Shown here piece after piece: positions 60,130-64,000 of a stretch of DNA of 64,000 bases (positions are counted from its first letter, which is position 1; every line of letters starts with the position of its first letter). The DNA is from Actinopolymorpha pittospori. GTDB taxonomy: Bacteria; Actinomycetota; Actinomycetes; Propionibacteriales; Actinopolymorphaceae. Both the position numbers and the translations under genes were made by a program. Location: assembly GCF_014873875.1 (NCBI RefSeq), contig NZ_JADBEM010000001.1, forward strand, positions 3,844,001 through 3,908,000, in the 5' to 3' direction. Below the pieces are notes generated by a model. That model was given only the letters and a program-made list of their open reading frames with translations. It was not told the origin of the DNA and did not search any database.

Positions 60130-61338
60130 TCAGGTCGCGGCCGTGCGCCTGGCGGGGAAGCCGTGGGTGCGTGCCCCGGTCACGGCGGCGAGCACCGGCA
60201 CCAGGAGCACCAGGACCGCCCACGGGAACGACGAGGACCCGGCGAGCCCGAGCAGGATGCCGCCGACGACTCCTCCACCGGCCATCGCGACGTTCCACAG
60301 CGTGACCAGCATCGCGAGGGCGGCGTCGGCGGAGTCTCCACCGGCGTCGCTCACCGCCGTCTGGAGGAGGGTCGGCACTCCGCCCCAGCCGAGACCCCAC
60401 AGGGCCGCCGCGAGGAGGACCAGGGCGTGGCTCCCGCTGGTCGCGGCGAGGAGGACCGCGGCCACCGCGACCAGGACGGTGCCGGCGAGAAGCAGGGCGC
60501 GCAGCCGACGCTGGATGTGGACACCGACGATCCAGATGCTCACCAGGGAGGCCGCGCCGAAGACGAGCAGGACGACGTCGGTGGAGTCGGCCATGCCGAG
60601 GTGCCCGAGGAAGGTGGCGATGTAGGTGTAGAGGATGGTGTGTGCCAGGACGAACACGAGCGTGACGAACAGCACCGGAACCACGCCGGGTACGGCGAGC
60701 GCGCGGGTCATCGGCACCCTGGCACCTCGGTCCTGCCCGGCCTGGTCCGGGACCCCCACGCCGATCCACCCGAGCAGGACCACGGTGAGGACGGTCATCG
60801 CGAGGAACACAGTCCGCCAGCCGAGCGCGTTGCCGAGGAAGGTGCCGGCGGGTACGCCGAGGGACAGCGCGACCGGGATCCCCGCCATGGCGATCGCGAT
60901 CGCCTTGCCCTGCAGGTGAACCGGCGCCATCCGGCGGGCGTACCCGGCAAGGAGCGCCCAGGCGAGACCGGCGGCCACGCCCGCGACGAAGCGCGCCACC
61001 ATGGTCAGGGCGTAGCCGAAGGAGAGCGCGGTGACGGTGTTGGCGAGCGCGAAGCCCGCCATCGCCGTCAACAGCAGCCGCTTGCGGCGCCACGAAGCGG
61101 TCGCGGCGCTCAGCGGAATCGCGGTGAGTACGGTGCCGATCGCGTAGATCGTGACCGCCTGCCCCGCCGCGGACTCGCTCACCGCCAGGTCGACGCTCAT
61201 CGCGGGCAGCAGGCCGGCGGGCAACGTCTCGGTCAGGCTGGTGATGAAGACGGCGGTGGCCAGCGCGAGCAACGCCAGCAGCGGCATCCGCTCCTGCGGG
61301 GTGTCGCGGGGAGCGGCGGTCAGCTGTGTGCTTCGCAT
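60130..61338 (-). CDS. MFS drug/arabinose-type efflux transporter
   Basis: The 402-residue protein has twelve transmembrane segments and the MFS motif A-like LSAATASWRRKRLLL between helices 2 and 3. It also has RFVAGVAAGLAWALLAGYARR and motif C-like GIPVALSLGVPAGTFLGNALG in helix 5, as in AraJ/drug:H+ antiporter-1 exporters. It probably exports a toxic compound, with the downstream OYE modifying it. It is divergent from the SARP regulator, with 162 bp between. Confidence 0.88.
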   Translation of the reverse strand: MRSTQLTAAPRDTPQERMPLLALLALATAVFITSLTETLPAGLLPAMSVDLAVSESAAGQAVTIYAIGTVLTAIPLSAATASWRRKRLLLTAMAGFALANTVTALSFGYALTMVARFVAGVAAGLAWALLAGYARRMAPVHLQGKAIAIAMAGIPVALSLGVPAGTFLGNALGWRTVFLAMTVLTVVLLGWIGVGVPDQAGQDRGARVPMTRALAVPGVVPVLFVTLVFVLAHTILYTYIATFLGHLGMADSTDVVLLVFGAASLVSIWIVGVHIQRRLRALLLAGTVLVAVAAVLLAATSGSHALVLLAAALWGLGWGGVPTLLQTAVSDAGGDSADAALAMLVTLWNVAMAGGGVVGGILLGLAGSSSFPWAVLVLLVPVLAAVTGARTHGFPARRTAAT

Positions 61339-61500
61339 CGTCGTACCCACATTCCTGGTCGGCTCCGGTCCGCTCGGTGTCCCGGGCGGTCTCGACGAGA
61401 CGATCGTGGCGGCGGGCGCTTCGGGTCCGCTGATGGTCCGCTGACGGTGGGCTGATGGTGCGACGACGCTTCGCCGGCACGGTCTGGATACGGTCTTCGG

Positions 61501-64000
61501 ATGCGGTTCGGAGTGCTCGGTCCACTGACCGTGTGGGGCGTCGACGGCGAGCCGGTCCGGGTTCCCGAGGCGAAGGTCCGGGCGCTGCTGGCCGATCTGC
61601 TGCTGCACGAGGGACGGTCGGTCTCCGTCGACCGGCTGGTCGAGGACCTGTGGGGCGACGACATACCGGGCAAACCGGCGAACGCTCTGCAGGCCAAGGT
61701 CTCCCAGTTGCGCAGAGCACTCGGTCGTGAGCGCGTGGTGCGGGAACAGTCCGGATACCGGCTGCGCCTCGACGCCTCCGACGACGTGGACGCCGACGTG
61801 TTCCGGTCGCTGGTCGCCAGGGCGGCTCAGCTGGGGCAACCCGCCGCGCGGGCGGGCCTGCTCACCGAGTCGCTGGAGCTGTGGCGCGGCCCGGCCTACG
61901 CCGACTTCGCGGACCAGGAGTTCGTTCGTACGGCGGCGGAGCGGCTGGCGGAGGAGCGCCTGATCGCCCTGGAGGAGCGGGCGCGGGCGCGTCTCGCGGC
62001 GGGGGAGCATGCTGGGCTGACCGGTGAGCTGGCCGAGCTGGTCGCGTCGCATCCCCTGCGGGAACGGTTGCGGGCCGTCCAGCTGCGGGCCCTGGTCAGT
62101 GCGGGTCGGCAGGGCGAGGCGCTGGCGTCGTACGCGGATCTTCGCGAGCGCCTCGCGGAGGAGCTGGGCGTCGACCCGAGCCCGGAGTTGGCCGCGCTCC
62201 ACGCGGCGATCCTGCGGCAGGACGAGTCGCTCGCCGTGCCCGCGCCGCCGGCCGCCCCGCTCGGCGGCTCCCAGCGGACCAACCTCCCCGTCCCGCTCAC
62301 CGCGCTGGTCGGCCGTGGCCGGTCGGTCGAGCAGGTCGGGCGTCTCCTCGACAGCGCGCGCCTTGTCACCCTGACCGGGCCCGGCGGTGTCGGCAAGACC
62401 AGGCTGGCCGTGGAGGCGGCCGGACGACTCGTCCGTGCGGCCGAGGCCGGCGTTCCCGAGGGGGTCTGGTTGGTCGAGCTCGCGGGCCACCGTGGGGGAG
62501 TGACGGACCTGGTCCGGGCGATCTCCGGCGTGCTCGGGGTCCGCGACGACGGGGGCTCCGGGCAGCTCGCCACGCGGCTCGCCGCCGCCGTGCGCGACCG
62601 TCGTACTCTCCTCGTCCTGGACAACTGCGAGCACGTCGTCGAGGCGGCGGCCGAGCTCACCGACCTGCTGCTGCGCAGCGCACCCGGCCTGCGTGTCCTG
62701 GCCACCAGCCAGGAGCCACTCGGGCTCGCGGGCGAGGCGGTGTTCCTGGTCGAGCCGCTCGATCCGGCGGATGCGGTCCAGCTGTTCGCGACGCGTGCCG
62801 CGGCGGCGGCCCCCGGTTTCACCCTCGCGGGAGCCACCCGCGAGACCCAGGAGGCGGTCGCGGAGATCTGCCGCCGCCTCGACGGCATTCCGCTCGCCCT
62901 CGAGCTGGCCGCGACCAGGGTCCGCGGCCTCGGCGTCCAGGAGTTGGCGGCTCGCCTCGGCGACCGGTTCCGCCTGCTCGGGTCCGGGCACCGCGGTGCA
63001 CCGGCGCGCCAGCAGACGCTCCGAGCGATGATCGACTGGAGCTGGCAGCTGCTCGACGCGTCCGACCGTGCCGTACTCCGCCGCCTCGCCGTCCACGTCG
63101 ACGGCTGCACACTGGACGCAGCGGAGGCGGTCTGCGCGGGTGGTGCGGTGCGGCGCGAGGATGTCCTCGACCTGGTGACCCGGCTGGTCGACAGGTCGCT
63201 GGTCGTCATGGTGGACGGGCCCGCTGGCACGGCTCCTCGCTACCGGATGCTCGAATCCGTTGCCGCCTACGCGAGCGAACGGCTGCGGAAGTCCGAGGAC
63301 GCCGCCGGCGTCGCAGAGCGGCACCTGCGCTACTACCTCGACCTCGCCGAGCGGGCCGAACCTCACCTCCGTGACGGCGAGCAGCGGGCCTGGCTTCGTC
63401 GGCTGGACGCCGAGTCCGCCAACCTGCGATCGGCGCTGGCGGAAGCGGTACGTCGGGCCGGTCTGGACGACGAGGCCGCAGCGGAGGAGGCCGAGCGTCT
63501 CGCGACCGCGCTGACCTGGTGGTGGCTACTGCGGGGCCGGCTCGGCGACGCCTACCGTGCCCTCTCGGCGGTCCTGGAGGTGGCACCCGGAGCCACCGAA
63601 GTCCAGGTGCTGCGCGGCGCGTTCGCGCTTCTCACCGGTGACCGGTCCGCGGCGGTGCCCCTCCCTGATTCGACCACCGGCTCCACCACCGGCTCCGCGG
63701 ATCCGCTGCGCCGGGCCCGGGCCGGATGGCTCCACGCGTACGGGCTGTTCAACGTCGGCGATCCCGTCGCCAGCGAGGACGCGAACGCCCGCGCGCTGGA
63801 TCTCTTCACCGCAGCCGACGATCGGTGGGGCACCGCCGCCGCCCTTGGACTGCGCGGGATGCACGCGTTGGTCCGGGGCGACCTCACCACCATCGAGCAC
63901 GACGGCCTGCGCGGCGCTCGCCTCTTCGCCGAGGTCGGCGACCGTTGGGGGGAACTCCAGACCGTCCAGCCGCTCGCCGCGCTCGCCGAGATCAGGGGCG
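61501..64000 (+). CDS. AfsR/SARP-family regulator with BTAD and NB-ARC domains (3' end beyond the window)
   Basis: The frame is open for 833 codons to the window edge. An OmpR-like winged-helix domain (about 1-95; LLADLLLHEGRSVSVDRLVEDLWG) is followed by a BTAD domain (about 95-245; VDPSPELAALHAAILRQ). An NB-ARC ATPase comes next with Walker A TGPGGVGKTRLA and Walker B RTLLVLDNCEHV, then TPR-like helices. Such activators switch on nearby metabolic or resistance genes. The closest candidate is the divergent MFS-OYE operon. The ATG at 61501 has a weak ribosome site. Confidence 0.93.
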   Translation, partial: MRFGVLGPLTVWGVDGEPVRVPEAKVRALLADLLLHEGRSVSVDRLVEDLWGDDIPGKPANALQAKVSQLRRALGRERVVREQSGYRLRLDASDDVDADVFRSLVARAAQLGQPAARAGLLTESLELWRGPAYADFADQEFVRTAAERLAEERLIALEERARARLAAGEHAGLTGELAELVASHPLRERLRAVQLRALVSAGRQGEALASYADLRERLAEELGVDPSPELAALHAAILRQDESLAVPAPPAAPLGGSQRTNLPVPLTALVGRGRSVEQVGRLLDSARLVTLTGPGGVGKTRLAVEAAGRLVRAAEAGVPEGVWLVELAGHRGGVTDLVRAISGVLGVRDDGGSGQLATRLAAAVRDRRTLLVLDNCEHVVEAAAELTDLLLRSAPGLRVLATSQEPLGLAGEAVFLVEPLDPADAVQLFATRAAAAAPGFTLAGATRETQEAVAEICRRLDGIPLALELAATRVRGLGVQELAARLGDRFRLLGSGHRGAPARQQTLRAMIDWSWQLLDASDRAVLRRLAVHVDGCTLDAAEAVCAGGAVRREDVLDLVTRLVDRSLVVMVDGPAGTAPRYRMLESVAAYASERLRKSEDAAGVAERHLRYYLDLAERAEPHLRDGEQRAWLRRLDAESANLRSALAEAVRRAGLDDEAAAEEAERLATALTWWWLLRGRLGDAYRALSAVLEVAPGATEVQVLRGAFALLTGDRSAAVPLPDSTTGSTTGSADPLRRARAGWLHAYGLFNVGDPVASEDANARALDLFTAADDRWGTAAALGLRGMHALVRGDLTTIEHDGLRGARLFAEVGDRWGELQTVQPLAALAEIRG

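Noticed and set aside
58916..63366. Minus-strand frames of 934 and 1078 codons extending upstream of the OYE and MFS genes
   Set aside because: The N-terminal extensions are Arg/Pro/Ala-rich shadows of the MFS and SARP genes. The true starts with ribosome sites are at 60046 and 61338.
1..64000. CRISPR arrays, rRNA operons, prophage or transposase genes
   Set aside because: No regularly spaced repeats, rRNA-like sequence, integrase or transposase motifs were seen in any frame.

Overview
The window is a 64 kb piece of a high-GC actinobacterial chromosome. The evidence is the roughly 70% GC composition, GTG and TTG starts, many Tat-type lipoproteins, an AfsR/SARP regulator, an ECF42-type sigma factor and sugar ABC importers without their own ATPase. 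The gene set resembles soil Propionibacteriales (the Kribbella, Nocardioides and Actinopolymorpha group), but I cannot fix the genus. No rRNA, CRISPR array, transposase or prophage was seen.

Layout. 0-5.9 kb: a minus-strand phosphonate operon running rpiR-type regulator, phnD, phnC, a fused double phnE, phnG, phnH, phnI. It covers uptake plus the start of C-P lyase, and phnI runs off the left edge. 5.9-10.5 kb: a patchy accessory region with a decayed TPR gene, 3' halves of one or two tRNA genes, a CGNR zinc-finger regulator, a TPR protein, an AbiEi/AbiEii toxin-antitoxin pair, a hydrolase remnant and two near-identical terminator hairpins. 10.4-14.5 kb: a DUF418 membrane protein with a divergent TetR regulator, a methyltransferase and an SDR oxidoreductase. 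14.8-22.5 kb: a glycoside import and hydrolysis operon (solute-binding lipoprotein, two permeases, YesL-like membrane protein, GH116 enzyme) facing a secreted GH76 enzyme. 22.9-33.8 kb: single genes for VanZ-RDD, AAC(3), a GT39-like protein, an acyltransferase, an esterase, an SPFH protein, an isochorismatase-type hydrolase, an aldo/keto reductase, a cupin and a 6PGDH-like reductase.

34.1-38.5 kb is the most unusual part. Two paralogues of a secreted beta-helix protein lie in opposite orientation around a three-GAF histidine-kinase-like protein that has lost its phosphoacceptor His and its ATPase domain. One paralogue has an intact signal peptide but has lost its beta-helix. The other has an intact beta-helix, but its signal peptide is out of frame with its apparent start. 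They share a 233-bp near-perfect inverted repeat in the same reading frame. Recombination there would flip about 3.2-3.6 kb and assemble one complete secreted protein. This looks like a possible ON/OFF inversion switch, or else the relic of gene conversion.

38.9-46.3 kb: an RNA methyltransferase and a cluster of two family-5 solute-binding lipoproteins with an enolase-superfamily enzyme and a divergent class II fumarase. 46.5-64 kb: an ECF42-type sigma factor with its YCII partner, a sulfotransferase, TatA, two APH-fold phosphotransferases, a metallophosphoesterase/beta-propeller fusion, a MarR regulator with a divergent azoreductase and visible operators, an MBL-fold hydrolase, a DUF1330 protein, an Old Yellow Enzyme, an MFS exporter and the N-terminal 833 codons of an AfsR/SARP regulator cut by the right edge. 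All functions are inferred by reading the sequence; no database search was run.
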